This document shows positions 1 to 12,478 of a stretch of 64,000 nucleotides of DNA, in pieces. The stretch comes from Caprimulgus europaeus. Its lineage: Eukaryota > Chordata > Aves > Caprimulgiformes > Caprimulgidae. The position numbers and the translations under genes are program-made. Position 1 is the first letter of the stretch; each line of letters starts with the position of its first letter. Where the stretch lies: contig OU015551.1 of assembly GCA_907165065.1 (NCBI GenBank), positions 1 through 64,000 on the forward strand. Reading direction: 5' to 3'. Under the pieces are notes generated by a model, which worked only from the letters and a program-made list of their open reading frames with translations, had not been told where the DNA came from and did no database searches.

Positions 1-3000
1 CTTGGGGGAACCCTGATTCTGCCCTGGAATTTCCTGGAGGTACCCCTAGCTCCAGGGCGGAACCCTAATCCCATACCTGAAGTCTCTAGGAGTACCCCTA
101 GTTCCGGGGTGAAACCCTAATTCCACCCTGGAAGTCCATGAGGGCACCTCTAGTTTCTTGGGGGAACCCTAATTCTGCCCTGGAATTTCCTGGAGGTACC
201 TCTAGCTCCAGGGCGGAACCCTAATCCCATACCTGAAGTCTCTAGGAGTACCCCTAGTTCCGGGGTGAAACCCTAATTCCACCCTGGAAGTCCATGAGGG
301 CACCTCTAGTTTCTTGGGGGAACACTAATTCTGCCCTGGAATTTCCTGGAGGTACCCCTAGCTCCAGGGCGGAACCCTAATCCCATACCTGAAGTCTCTA
401 GGAGTACCCCTAGTTCCGGGGTGAAACCCTAATTCCACCCTGGAAGTCCATGAGGGCACCTCTAGTTTCTTGAGGGAACCCTAATTCTGCCCTGGAATTT
501 CCTGGAGGTACCCCTAGTTCCAGGGCGGAACCCTAATCCCATACCTGAAGTCTCTAGGAGTACCCCTAGTTCCGGGGTGAAACCCTAATTCCACCCTGGA
601 AGTCCATGAGGGCACCTCTAGTTTCTTGGGGGAACCCTAATTCTGCCCTGGAATTTCCTGGAGGTACCCCTAGCTCCAGGGCGGAACCATAATCCCATAC
701 CTGAAGTCTCCAGGAGTACCCCTAGTTCCGGGGTGAAACCCTAATTCCACCCTGGAAGTCCATGAGGGCACCTCTAGTTTCTTGGGGGAACCCTAATTCT
801 GCCCTGGAATTTCCTGGAGGTACCCCTAGCTCCAGGGCGGAACCCTAATCCCATACCTGAAGTCTCTAGGAGTACCCCTAGGTCCGGGGTGAAACCCTAA
901 TTCCACCCTGGAAGTCCATGAGGGCACCTCTAGTTTCTTGAGGGAACCCTAATTCTGCCCTGGAATTTCCTGGAGGTACCCCTAGTTCCAGGGCGGAACC
1001 CTAATCCCATACCTGAAGTCTCTAGGAGTACCCCTAGTTCCGGGGTGAAACCCTAATTCCACCCTGGAAGTCCATGAGGGCACCTCTAGTTTCTTGGAGG
1101 AACCCTAATTCTGCCCTGGAATTTCCTGGAGGTACCCCTAGCTCCAGGGCGGAACCCTAATCCCATACCTGAAGTCTCTAGGAGTACCCCTAGTTCCGGG
1201 GTGAAACCCTAATTCCACCCTGGAATTCCATGAGGGCACCTCTAGTTTCTTGGGGGAACCCTAATTCTGCCCTGGAATTTCCTGGAGGTACCCCTAGTTC
1301 CAGGACAGAACCCTAATCCCATACCTGAAGTCTCAAGGAGTACCCCTAGTTCCGGTGTGAAACCCTAATTCCACCCTGGAAGTCCATGAGGGCACCTCTA
1401 GTTTCTTGGGGGAACCCTAATTCTGCCCTGGAATTTCCTGGAGGTACCCCTAGCTCCAGGGCGGAACCCTAATCCCATACCTGAAGTCTCTAGGAGTACC
1501 CCTAGTTCCGGGGTGAAACCCTAATTCCACCCTGGAAGTCCATGAGGGCACCTCTAGTTTCTTGGGGGAACCCTAATTCTGCCCTGGAATTTCCTGGAGG
1601 TACCCCTAGTTCCAGGGTGGAACCCTAATCCCATACCTGAAGTCTCTAGGAGTACCCCTAGTTCCGGGGTGAAACCCTAATTCCACCCTGGAAGTCCATG
1701 AGGGCACCTCTAGTTTCTTGGGGGAACCCTGATTCTGCCCTGGAATTTCCTGGAGGTACCCCTAGCTCCAGGGCGGAACCCTAATCCCATACCTGAAGTC
1801 TCTAGGAGTACCCCTAGTTCTGGGGTGAAACCCTAATTCCACCCTGGAAGTCCATGAGGGCACCTCTAGCTTATTTGGGGAGCCCTAATTCTGCCCTGGA
1901 ATTTCCTGGAGGTACCCCTAGTTCCAGGGCGGAACCCTAATCCCATACCTGAAGTCTCTAGGAGTACCCCTAGTTCCGGGGTGAAACCCTAATTCCACCC
2001 TGGAAGTCCATGAGGGCACCTCTAGTTTCTTGGGGGAACCCTAATTCTGCCCTGGAATTTCCTGGAGGTACCTCTAGCTCCAGGGCGGAACCCTAATCCC
2101 ATACCTGAAGTCTCTAGGAGTACCCCTAGTTCCGGTGTGAAACCCTAATTCCACCCTGGAAGTCCATGAGGGCACCTCTAGTTTCTTGGGGGAACCCTAA
2201 TTCTGCCCTGGAATTTCCTGGAGGTACCCCTAGCTCCAGGGCGGAACCCTAATCCCATACCTGAAGTCTCTAGGAGTACCCCTAGTTCCGGGGTGAAACC
2301 CTAATTCCACCCTGGAAGTCCATGAGGGCACCTCTAGTTTCTTGGGGGAACCCTAATTCTGCCCTGGAATTTCCTGGAGGTACCCCTAGCTCCAGGGCGG
2401 AACCCTAACCCCATACCTGAAGTCTCTAGGAGTACCCCTAGTTCCGGGGTGAAACCCTAATTCCACCCTGGAAGTCCATGAGGGCACCTCTAGTTTCTCG
2501 GGGGAACCCTGATGCTGCCCTGGAATTTCCTGGAGGTACCCCTAGCTCCAGGGCGGAACCCTAATCCCATACCTGAAGTCTCTAGGAGTACCCCTAGTTC
2601 CGGGGTGAAACCCTAATTCCACCCTGGAAGTCCATGAGGGCACCTCTAGCTTATTTGGGGAGCCCTAATTCTGCCCTGGAATTTCCTGGAGGTACCCCTA
2701 GTTCCAGAGCGGAACCCTAATCCCATACCTGAAGTCTCTAGGAGTACCCCTAGTTCCGGGGTGAAACCCTAATTCCACCCTGGAAGTCCATGAGGGCACC
2801 TCTAGTTTCTTGAGGGAACCCTAATTCTGCCCTGGAATTTCCTGGAGGTACCCCTAGTTCCAGGGCGGAACCCTAATCCCATACCTGAAGTCTCTAGGAG
2901 TACCCCTAGTTCCGGGGTGAAACCCTAATTCCACCCTGGAAGTCCATGAGGGCACCTCTAGTTTCTTGGGGGAACCCTAATTCTGCCCTGGAATTTCCTG

Positions 3001-6000
3001 CAGGTACCTCTAGCTCCAGGGCGGAACCCTAATCCCATACCTGAAGTCTCTAGGAGTACCCCTAGTTCCGGGGTGAAACCCTAATTCCACCCTGGAAGTC
3101 CATGAGGGCACCTCTAGTTTCTTGGAGGAACCCTAATTCTGCCCTGGAATTTCCTGGAGGTACCCCTAGTTCCAGGGCGGAACCCTAATCCCATACCTGA
3201 AGTCTCTAGGAGTACCCCTAGTTCCGGGGTGAAACCCTAATTCCACCCTGGAATTCCATGAGGGCACCTCTAGTTTCTTGGGGGAACCCTAATTCTGCCC
3301 TGGAATTTCCTGGAGGTACCCCTAGTTCCAGGACAGAACCCTAATCCCATACCTGAAGTCTCTAGGAGTACCCCTAGTTCCGGTGTGAAACCCAAATTCC
3401 ACCCTGGAAGTCCATGAGGGCACCTCTAGTTTCTTGGGGGAACCCTAATTCTGCCCTGGAATTTCCTGGAGGTACCCCTAGCTCCAGGGCGGAACCCTAA
3501 TCCCATACCTGAAGTCTCTAGGAGTACCCCTAGTTCCGGGGTGAAACCCTAATTCCACCCTGGAAGTCCATGAGGGCACCTCTAGTTTCTTGGGGGAACC
3601 CTGATTCTGCCCTGGAATTTCCTGGAGGTACCCCTAGCTCCAGGGCGGAACCCTAATCCCATACCTGAAGTCTCTAGGAGTACCCCTAGTTCCGGGGTGA
3701 AACCCTAATTCCACCCTGGAAGTCCATGAGGGCACCTCTAGTTTCTTGGGGGAACCCTAATTCTGCCCTGGAATTTCCTGGAGGTACCCCTAGCTCCAGG
3801 GCGGAACCCTAATCCCATACCTGAAGTCTCTAAGAGTACCCCTAGTTCCGGCGTGAAACCCTAATTCCACCCTGGAAGTCCATGAGGGCACCTCTAGTTT
3901 CTTGGGGGAACCCTAATTCTGCCCTGGAATTTCCTGGAGGTACCCCTAGTTCCAGGGCGGAACCCTAATCCCATACCTGAAGTCTCTAGGAGTACCCCTA
4001 GTTCCGGGGTGAAACCCTAATTCCACCCTGGAAGTCCATGAGGGCACCTCTAGTTTCTTGGGGGAACCCTAATTCTGCCCTGGAATTTCCTGGAGGTACC
4101 CCTAGCTCCAGGGCGGAACCCTAATCCCATACCTGAAGTCTCTAGGAGTACCCCTAGTTCCGGGGTGAAACCCTAATTCCACCCTGGAAATCCATGAGGG
4201 CACCTCTAGTTTCTTGGGGGAACCCTAATTCTGCCCTGGAATTTCCAGGAGGTACCCCTATTTCCAGGGCGGAACCCTAATCCCATACCTGAAGTCTCTA
4301 GGAGTACCCCTAGTTCCGGGGTGAAACCCTAATTCCACCCTGGAAGTCCATGAGGGCACCTCTAGTTTCTTGGGGGAACCCTAATTCTGCCCTGGAATTT
4401 CCTGGAGGTACCCCTAGCTCCAGGGCGGAACCCTAATCCCATACCTGAAGTCTCTAGGAGTACCCCTAGTTCCGGGGTGAAACCCTAATTCCACCCTGGA
4501 AGTCCATGAGGGCACCTCTAGTTTCTTGGGGGAACCCTAATTCTGCCCTGGAATTTCCTGGAGGTACCCCTAGTTCCAGGGCGGAACCCTAATCCCATAC
4601 CTGAAGTCTCTAGGAGTACCCCTAGTTCCGGGGTGAAACCCTAATTCCACCCTGGAAGTCCATGAGGGCACCTCTAGTTTCTTGGGGGAACCCTAATTCT
4701 GCCCTGGAATTTCCTGGAGGTACCCCTAGCTCCAGGGCGGAACCCTAATCCCATACCTGAAGTCTCTAGGAGTACCCCTAGTTCCGGGGTGAAACCCTAA
4801 TTCCACCCTGGAAGTCCATGAGGGCACCTCTAGTTTCTTGGGGGAACCCTAATTCTGCCCTGGAATTTCCTGGAGGTACCCCTAGCTCCAGGGCGGAACC
4901 CTCATCCCATACCTGAAGTCTCTAGGAGTACCCCTAGTTCCGGGGTGAAACCCTAATTCCACCCTGGAAGTCCATGAGGGCACCTCTAGTTTCTTGGGGG
5001 AACCCTAATTCTGCCCTGGAATTTCCTGGAGGTACCCCTAGCTCCAGGGCGGAACCCTAATCCCATACCTGAAGTCTCTAGGAGTACCCCTAGTTCCGGG
5101 GTGAAACCCTAATTCCACCCTGGAAGTCCATGAGGGCACCTCTAGTTTCTTGGGGGAACCCTAATTCTGCCCTGGAATTTCCTGGAGGTACCCCTAGCTC
5201 CAGGGCGGAACCCTAACCCCATACCTGAAGTCTCTAGGAGTACCCCTAGTTCCGGGGTGAAACCCTAATTCCACCCTGGAAGTCCATGAGGGCACCTCTA
5301 GTTTCTTGGGGGAACCCCAATTCTGCCCTGGAATTTCCTGGAGGTACCCCTAGCTCCAGGGCGGAACCCTAATCCCATACCTGAAGTCTCTAGGAGTACC
5401 CCTAGTTCCGGTGTGAAACCCTAATTCCACCCTGGAAGTCCATGAGGGCACCTCTAGTTTCTTGGGGGAACCCTAATTCTGCCCTGGAATTTCCTGGAGG
5501 TACCCCTAGCTCCAGGGCGGAACCCTAATCCCATACCTGAAGTCTCTAGCAGTACCCCTAGTTCCGGGGTGAAACCCTAATTCCACCCTGGAAGTCCATG
5601 AGGGCACCTCTAGTTTCTTGGAGGAACCCTAATTCTGCCCTGGAATTTCCTGGAGGTACCCCTAGCTCCAGGGCGGAACCCTAATCCCATACCTGAAGTC
5701 TCTAGGAGTACGCCTAGTTCCGGGGTGAAACCCTAATTCCACCCTGGAAGTCCATGAGGGCACCTCTAGTTTCTTGGGGGAACCCTAATTCTGCCCTGGA
5801 ATTTCCTGGAGGTACCCCTAGCTCCAGGGCGGAACCCTAATCCCATACCTGAAGTCTCTAGGAGTACCCCTAGTTCCGGGGTGAAACCCTAATTCCACCC
5901 TGGAAGTCCATGAGGGCACCTCTAGTTTCTTGGGGGAACCCTAATTCTGCCCTGGAATTTCCTGGAGGTACCCCTAGCTCCAGGGCCGAACCCTAATCCC

Positions 6001-9000
6001 ATACCTGAAGTCTCTAGGAGTACCCCTAGTTCCGGGGTGAAACCCTAATTCCACCCTGGAAGTCCATGAGGGCACCTCTAGTTTCTTGGGGGAACCCTAA
6101 TTCTGCCCTGGAATTTCCTGGAGGTACCCCTAGCTCCAGGGCGGAACCCTAATCCCATACCTGAAGTCTCTAGGAGTACCCCTAGTTCCGGGGTGAAACC
6201 CTAATTCCACCCTGGAAGTCCATGAGGGCACCTCTAGTTTCTTGGGGGAACCCTAATTCTGCCCTGGAATTTCCTGGAGGTACCCCTAGCTCCAGGGCCG
6301 AACCCTAATCCCATACCTGAAGTCTCTAGGAGTACCCCTAGTTCCGGGGTGAAACCCTAATTCCACCCTGGAAGTCCATGAGGGCACCTCTAGTTTCTTG
6401 GGGGAACCCTAATTCTGCCCTGGAATTTCCTGGAGGTACCCCTAGCTCCAGGGCGGAACCCTAATCCCATACCTGAAGTCTCTAGGAGTACCCCTAGTTC
6501 CGGTGTGAAACCCTAATTCCACCCTGGAAGTCCATGAGGGCACCTCTAGTTTCTTGGGGGAACCCTAATTCTGCCCTGGAATTTCCTGGAGGTACCCCTA
6601 GCTCCAGGGCGGAACCCTAATCCCATACCTGAAGTCTCTAGGAGTACCCCTAGTTCCGGGGTGAAACCCTAATTCCACCCTGGAAGTCCATGAGGGCACC
6701 TCTAGTTTCTTGGGGGAACCCTAATTCTGCCCTGGAATTTCCTGGAGGTACCCCTAGCTCCAGGGCGGAACCCTAATCCCATACCTGAAGTCTCTAGGAG
6801 TACCCCTAGTTCCGGGGTGAAACCCTAATTCCACCCTGGAAGTCCATGAGGGCACCTCTAGTTTCTTGGGGGAACCCTAATTCTGCCCTGGAATTTCCTG
6901 GAGGTACCCCTAGCTCCAGGGCGGAACCCTAATCCCATACCTGAAGTCTCTAGGAGTACCCCTAGTTCCGGGGTGAAACCCTAATTCCACCCTGGAAGTC
7001 CATGAGGGCACCTCTAGTTTCTTGGGGGAACCCTAATTCTGCCCTGGAATTTCCTGGAGGTACCTCTAGCTCCAGGGCGGAACCCTAATCCCATACCTGA
7101 AGTCTCTAGGAGTACCCCTAGTTCCGGGGTGAAACCCTAATTCCACCCTGGAAGTCCATGAGGGCACCTCTAGTTTCTTGGGGGAACCCTAATTCTGCCC
7201 TGGAATTTCCAGGAGGTACCCCTAGTTCCAGGGCGGAACCCTCATCCCATACCTGAAGTCTCTAGGAGTACCCCTAGTTCCGGGGTGAAACCCTAATTCC
7301 ACCCTGGAAGTCCATGAGGGCACCTCTAGTTTCTTGGGGGAACCCTAATTCTGCCCTGGAATTTCCTGGAGGTACCCCTAGCTCCAGGGCGGAACCCTAA
7401 TCCCATACCTGAAGTCTCTAGCAGTACCCCTAGTTCCGGGGTGAAACCCTAATTCCACCCTGGAAGTCCATGAGGGCACCTCTAGTTTCTTGGAGGAACC
7501 CTAATTCTGCCCTGGAATTTCCTGGAGGTACCCCTAGCTCCAGGGCGGAACCCTAATCCCATACCTGAAGTCTCTAAGAGTACCCCTAGTTCCGGGGTGA
7601 AACCCTAATTCCACCCTGGAAGTCCATGAGGGCACCTCTAGTTTCTTGGGGGAACCCTAATTCTGCCCTGGAATTTCCTGGAGGTACCCCTAGCTCCAGG
7701 GCGGAACCCTAATCCCATACCTGAAGTCTCTAGCAGTACCCCTAGTTCCGGGGTGAAACCCTAATTCCACCCTGGAAGTCCATGAGGGCACCTCTAGTTT
7801 CTTGGGGGAACCCTAATTCTGCCCTGGAATTTCCTGGAGGTTCCCCTAGTTCCAGGGCGGAACCCTAATCCCATACCTGAAGTCTCTAGGAGTACCCCTA
7901 GTTCCGGGGTGAAACCCTAATTCCACCCTGGAAGTCCATGAGGGCACCTCTAGTTTCTTGGGGGAACCCTAATTCTGCCCTGGAATTTCCTGGAGGTACC
8001 CCTAGCTCCAGGGCGGAACCCTAATCCCATACCTGAAGTCTCTAGGAGTACCCCTAGTTCCGGGGTGAAACCCTAATTCCACCCTGGAAGTCCATGAGGG
8101 CACCTCTAGTTTCTTGGGGGAACCCTAATTCTGCCCTGGAATTTCCTGGAGGTACCCCTAGCTCCAGGGCGGAACCCTAATCCCATACCTGAAGTCTCTA
8201 GGAGTACCCCTAGTTCCGGGGTGAAACCCTAATTCCACCCTGGAAGTCCATGAGGGCACCTCTAGTTTCTTGGGGGAACCCTAATTCTGCCCTGGAATTT
8301 CCTGGAGGTACCCCTAGCTCCAGGGCGGAACCCTAATCCCATACCTGAAGTCTCTAGGAGTACCCCTAGTTCCGGGGTGAAACCCTAATTCCACCCTGGA
8401 AGTCCATGAGGGCACCTCTAGTTTCTTGGGGGAACCCTAATTCTGCCCTGGAATTTCCTGGAGGTACCCCTAGCTCCAGGGCGGAACCCTAATCCCATAC
8501 CTGAAGTCTCTAGGAGTACCCCTAGTTCCGGGGTGAAACCCTAATACCACCCTGGAAGTCCATGAGGGCACCTCTAGTTTCTTGGGGGAACCCTAATTCT
8601 GCCCTGGAATTTCCTGGAGGTACCTCTAGCTCCAGGGCGGAACCCTAATCCCATACCTGAAGTCTCTAGGAGTACCCCTAGTTCCGGGGTGAAACCCTAA
8701 TTCCACCCTGGAAGTCCATGAGGGCACCTCTAGTTTCTTGGGGGAACCCTAATTCTGCCCTGGAATTTCCTGGAGGTACCCCTAGCTCCAGGGCCGAACC
8801 CTAATCCCATACCTGAAGTCTCTAGGAGTACCCCTAGTTCCGGGGTGAAACCCTAATTCCACCCTGGAAGTCCATGAGGGCACCTCTAGTTTCTTGGGGG
8901 AACCCTAATTCTGCCCTGGAATTTCCAGGAGGTACCCCTAGTTCCAGGGCGGAACCCTAATCCCATACCTGAAGTCTCTAGGAGTACCCCTAGTTCCGGG

Positions 9001-9927
9001 GTGAAACCCTAATTCCACCCTGGAAGTCCATGAGGGCACCTCTAGTTTCTTGGGGGAACCCTAATTCTGCCCTGGAATTTCCTGGAGGTACCCCTAGTTC
9101 CAGGGCGGAACCCTAATCCCATACCTGAAGTCTCTAGGAGTACCCCTAGTTCCGGGGTGAAACCCTAATTCCACCCTGGAAGTCCATGAGGGCACCTCTA
9201 GTTTCTTGGGGGAACCCTAATTCTGCCCTGGAATTTCCTGGAGGTACCCCTAGCTCCAGGGCGGAACCCTAATCCCATACCTGAAGTCTCTAGGAGTACC
9301 CCTAGTTCCGGGGTGAAACCCTAATTCCACCCTGGAAGTCCATGAGGGCACCTCTAGTTTCTTGGGGGAACCCTAATTCTGCCCTGGAATTTCCTGGAGG
9401 TACCCCTAGCTCCAGGGCGGAACCCTAATCCCATACCTGAAGTCTCTAGGAGTACCCCTAGTTCCGGGGTGAAACCCTAATTCCACCCTGGAAGTCCATG
9501 AGGGCACCTCTAGTTTCTTGGGGGAACCCTAATTCTGCCCTGGAATTTCCTGGAGGTACCCCTAGCTCCAGGGCGGAACCCTAATCCCATACCTGAAGTC
9601 TCTAGGAGTACCCCTAGTTCCGGGGTGAAACCCTAATTCCACCCTGGAAGTCCATGAGGGCACCTCTAGTTTCTTGGGGGAACCCTAATTCTGCCCTGGA
9701 ATTTCCTGGAGGTACCCCTAGCTCCAGGGCGGAACCCTAATCCCATACCTGAAGTCTCTAGGAGTACCCCTAGTTCCGGGGTGAAACCCTAATTCCACCC
9801 TGGAAGTCCATGAGGGCACCTCTAGTTTCTTGGGGGAACCCTAATTCTGCCCTGGAATTTCCTGGAGGTACCCCTAGCTCCAGGGCGGAACCCTCATCCC
9901 ATACCTGAAGTCTCTAGGAGTACCCCT
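1..9927. repeat. 156-bp higher-order satellite array (3 x 52-bp monomers)
   Basis: The same 156-bp unit repeats about 63.6 times head to tail; the block beginning CTTGGGGGAACCC at position 1 recurs at 157. Each unit splits into three related 52-bp monomers, each with a core of GAA(A)CCCTAAT, then CCTGGAA or CCTGAAG, then a TACCCCTAG or CACCTCTAG box. Units differ by only a few substitutions, so the array is homogenised. Marker variants such as CTTGAGGG, CTTATTTGGGG, CAGGACAGAA and CTAGCAG recur at whole multiples of 156 bp. The array starts before the window. No open reading frame of note is present. It is a satellite of unknown family name, probably pericentromeric or subtelomeric heterochromatin by inference. 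Confidence 0.97.
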
Positions 9928-10095
9928 CGTTGCAAGGAGGAATCCTAATTCCCCACCAAATGTCCTTGGGGGTACCCCTGGTTTCGGAGAGAAACCCTAA
10001 TTGTACCCTGGAAGTCCCTGGGGGTACCCCTGGTTGCAGGGCGGAACCTGAATTCCACATGGGAAGTCCCTTTGGGTACTCCTAATTTCAAGGTG
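9928..10095. repeat. diverged 52-bp satellite monomers at array edge
   Basis: After the last regular 156-bp unit the sequence keeps the 52-bp monomer pattern (AACCCTAATT, CCTGGAAGTCCCTGGGGGTACCCC) but leaves the trimer consensus, starting at the TACCCCTCGTTGCAAGG box. The monomers are individually diverged, as expected at the edge of a homogenised array. Confidence 0.85.
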
Positions 10096-10985
10096 GAACC
10101 CCAAGAACCTGACATTGTCCCATACAAAGTTCCTTGGACTCTGACAACACCCCATAGCATCTGGCAACAACCCTCCACAGCTTTGTGCAACATGCTATGG
10201 CTTCGGACAAGGTCCCAATAACTTTGTGTAACCTTCCACAGCATCTGGCGGCACCACACCCCATCTGGACAAGGCTGAACGGCAGAAAGTGGCTCTGGGA
10301 CACTGTGAAACTCAAGAAGGTGTCCCAGCAATGTACAAGTGTCCTCAGGGCACCAAATAGAGGCATCTGACATGGTAGAGGGGAAGGGCAGAGAGCTCTG
10401 GGGCACAGAGAAAGCCTGAGGAAGGAATTGTCTGTGAAGAAGAAAGAGAGAAATCCAAGTGGCCAAGGACTAAAGGACTCACCACAGCTCCTGAAGCCAG
10501 CAGAAGACCTACGCTGCTCCAAAGCTTCTCTCTCTGCCTCTTCCTCCTGGCATCATGTGCTGGTGGTGGGCTCTTTCAGGGATGGATCCTTCCTCACTGC
10601 TGAGACCGGCTATTCCTGGCTGGAGACAGCTGCCTGTGGAAGCCCCTTCCTTCCCCTGCTCAGCAGGGAAAGACCTGTTCAGGCAGCCCCAGGAACACCT
10701 CAGCCTCACAAGTCCCACCTGGGGCTGCTCCAGCCCATCCCCACTCCAGCCTTTCTCAACTCTTGGCTCAGCCCCATCATCAGCTCACGAGTCCCACCTG
10801 GGGCTGCCCCAACCCACTGCTGGAGCCAGTCAGGATTGGGGAACCATCAACCCAGCCTCACAGCAGCCCAAAGGCAGCAGGACCAAAGGAAAAAGAGAGA
10901 AGAGGAAAGCAGGAGGAAAGACAGAGGGACAAAGAGAAGAAATGTGGGACAAGGAGACAAAAAATGAGATGTTGCAAACGAGAGA
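10096..10985. other. unassigned spacer inside the satellite region
   Basis: About 890 bp without the 52-bp pattern. It contains two degenerate copies of a block with CCACAGC..TCTGGC (around 10140-10260) and two copies of AGTCCCACCTGGGGCTG (around 10709 and 10790). A purine-rich stretch lies at 10870-10980. Overlapping open frames on both strands have low-complexity composition and no recognisable domain, so I do not call a gene. It could be a mobile-element insertion, but I see no clear terminal repeats. Confidence 0.5.
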
Positions 10986-11936
10986 TGGTTGCAAACAGAG
11001 ACCCTGGTTCCACACCAAAAGTCCTTGGGAGTACCCCTGGTTTTGGTGTGGAACCCTAATTGTAGCCTGGAAGTCCCTGCGAGTACCCCTAGTTCAAGGA
11101 GAAATAAACCCTCTAATTCCAGAGCAAACATCCCTCGGGGTACTCTTAGTTCTAAGGTGGACCCCTAATTCCACGCCAGAAGTCCCTAGGGGAACCCTTT
11201 GTGGCAGAACTGAACCCTAATTCCATACCAAGATTCACTGGGGGCACCCGAAGTTGCAGGGTGGAACTCTAATTCCACACCGAAAGTCCCTAGGGGTACC
11301 CCTGCTTTCAGTGTGGAACCCTAATTGTACCCTGGAGATCCCTGGGGGTACCCCTGGTTCGAGGGATGAACCCGAATTCCACACTGGAACTCCATGACGG
11401 TACTTCTAGTTGCTTGGCAGAACCCTAGTTCTGCCCAGGAAGTTCCTGGGGGTACCCCTAATTCCAGGGCAGAATCTAAATTCCTCACTGGAAGTCCTTG
11501 GGGGTACCCCTAGTTCCGGGGTGAAACCCTAATTCCACCCTGGAAGTCCATGAGGGCACCTCTAGTTTCTTGGGGGAACCCTAATTCTGCCCTGGAATTT
11601 CCTGGAGGTACCCCTAGCTCCAGGGCGGAGCCCTAATCCCATACCTGAAGTCTCTAGGAGTACCCCTCGTTGCAAGGAGGAATCCTAATTCCCCACCAAA
11701 TGTCCTTGGGGCTACCCCTGGTTTCGGAGAGAAACCCTAATTGTACCCTGGAAGTCCCTGGGGGTACCCCTGGTTCCGGGGCGGAACCCTAATTCCACAC
11801 CTGAAGTCCATAGGGGAACCCCTTTGTGCTGGGTAGAACCCTAATTCCACAGAGGAAGTCCCTGGTGGTACCCCTAATTACAAGGCAGGACCCTAATTCC
11901 ACACCGGAAGTCCCTGGGGGTACCCCTAATTACAGG
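10986..11936. repeat. diverged 52-bp satellite monomers with one conserved 156-bp unit
   Basis: The 52-bp monomers resume with strong divergence from each other. Positions 11508-11663 are an exception: they match the main array unit almost perfectly. The flank 11664-11780 then matches 9924-10040, with a constant offset of 1740 bp. This region may be the ancestral, non-amplified state of the satellite. Confidence 0.9.
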
Positions 11937-12004
11937 CAAAAGGAGCCAGGCTTGAAAGCTGCTGCTGGATCTTTACTCATTCTGCAATCATATTTATAGC
12001 CCCA
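11937..12004. other. short unassigned segment between satellite and LTR
   Basis: About 68 bp that is neither satellite monomer nor clearly part of the LTR. On the minus strand it holds a TATAAATA-like string and the sequence AATGAGTAAAG. It may be another LTR fragment or host DNA. Confidence 0.3.
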
Positions 12005-12258
12005 TGTTGCCTCTTCTGGAGGCGTGACGACCTGGTTCAGGAACGGCCCGGCGACCAACCCCAGGCAGCTCGGACCATTAGCTTACAGACACCAATGTGG
12101 TTGACGGTAAATGGCGTTTATTAGTGCGTAACACAGTGTTATATACCTTGGGTTTACGTCACTTCCGTCTGCTTACACCATATTGGCTATCAGGTGGGGG
12201 GGTCTTATCTTTCCGTACAGCGCGATATCTTCCGGTGGCCAGACCCTAACTACCGACA
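12005..12258 (-). mobile_element. 3' LTR of the endogenous retrovirus
   Basis: On the minus strand the element starts TGTCGG directly after a polypurine tract. It has a TATA box (plus-strand TTATATACC at 12139-12147) and an AATAAA signal (plus-strand TTTATT at 12117-12122) just before the GCCATTTACC start of R, an arrangement typical of avian alpharetroviral LTRs. The 3' edge is uncertain: either ..GGCAACA at 12005 or ..GTCGTCA at 12025. TGT..ACA ends favour 12005, giving 254 bp. Confidence 0.75.
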
Positions 12259-12272
12259 TTTCCCCCCTCCCT
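12259..12272 (-). promoter_or_regulatory. polypurine tract (plus-strand DNA primer)
   Basis: The minus strand reads AGGGAGGGGGGAAA and abuts the TG of the LTR. This is where a retroviral polypurine tract should lie, and it fixes the LTR start. Confidence 0.8.
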
Positions 12273-12478
12273 ATGCATTATTAAATTAATTAAGTTATAA
12301 AAGGTTTTAAAAAATATATTGAACGCAGCATGTTCTGAATCTATGTTTTATAACACTGTGAAAACGTACCACAGATTTAGGTAAAAAACATAAGGCAAAC
12401 TAAGAGAGGTAGGCGGGCGTAATGGGAGCAACGGGGTATAACTAGGAATAAAAAGAAAAAATCTGGGCAGAAGCATTC

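Noticed and set aside
1-9927. Genuine interstitial telomere or TRF1 site array
   Set aside because: CCCTAA occurs once per 52 bp, not in tandem, and the strict half-site is missed by one base.
1-9927. CRISPR-like array
   Set aside because: The whole unit including would-be spacers is repeated, and the sequence is vertebrate.
10428-11220. Open frames of 179 and 221 codons in the spacer and adjoining satellite
   Set aside because: Low-complexity composition, run into satellite monomers, no recognisable motif or splice context.
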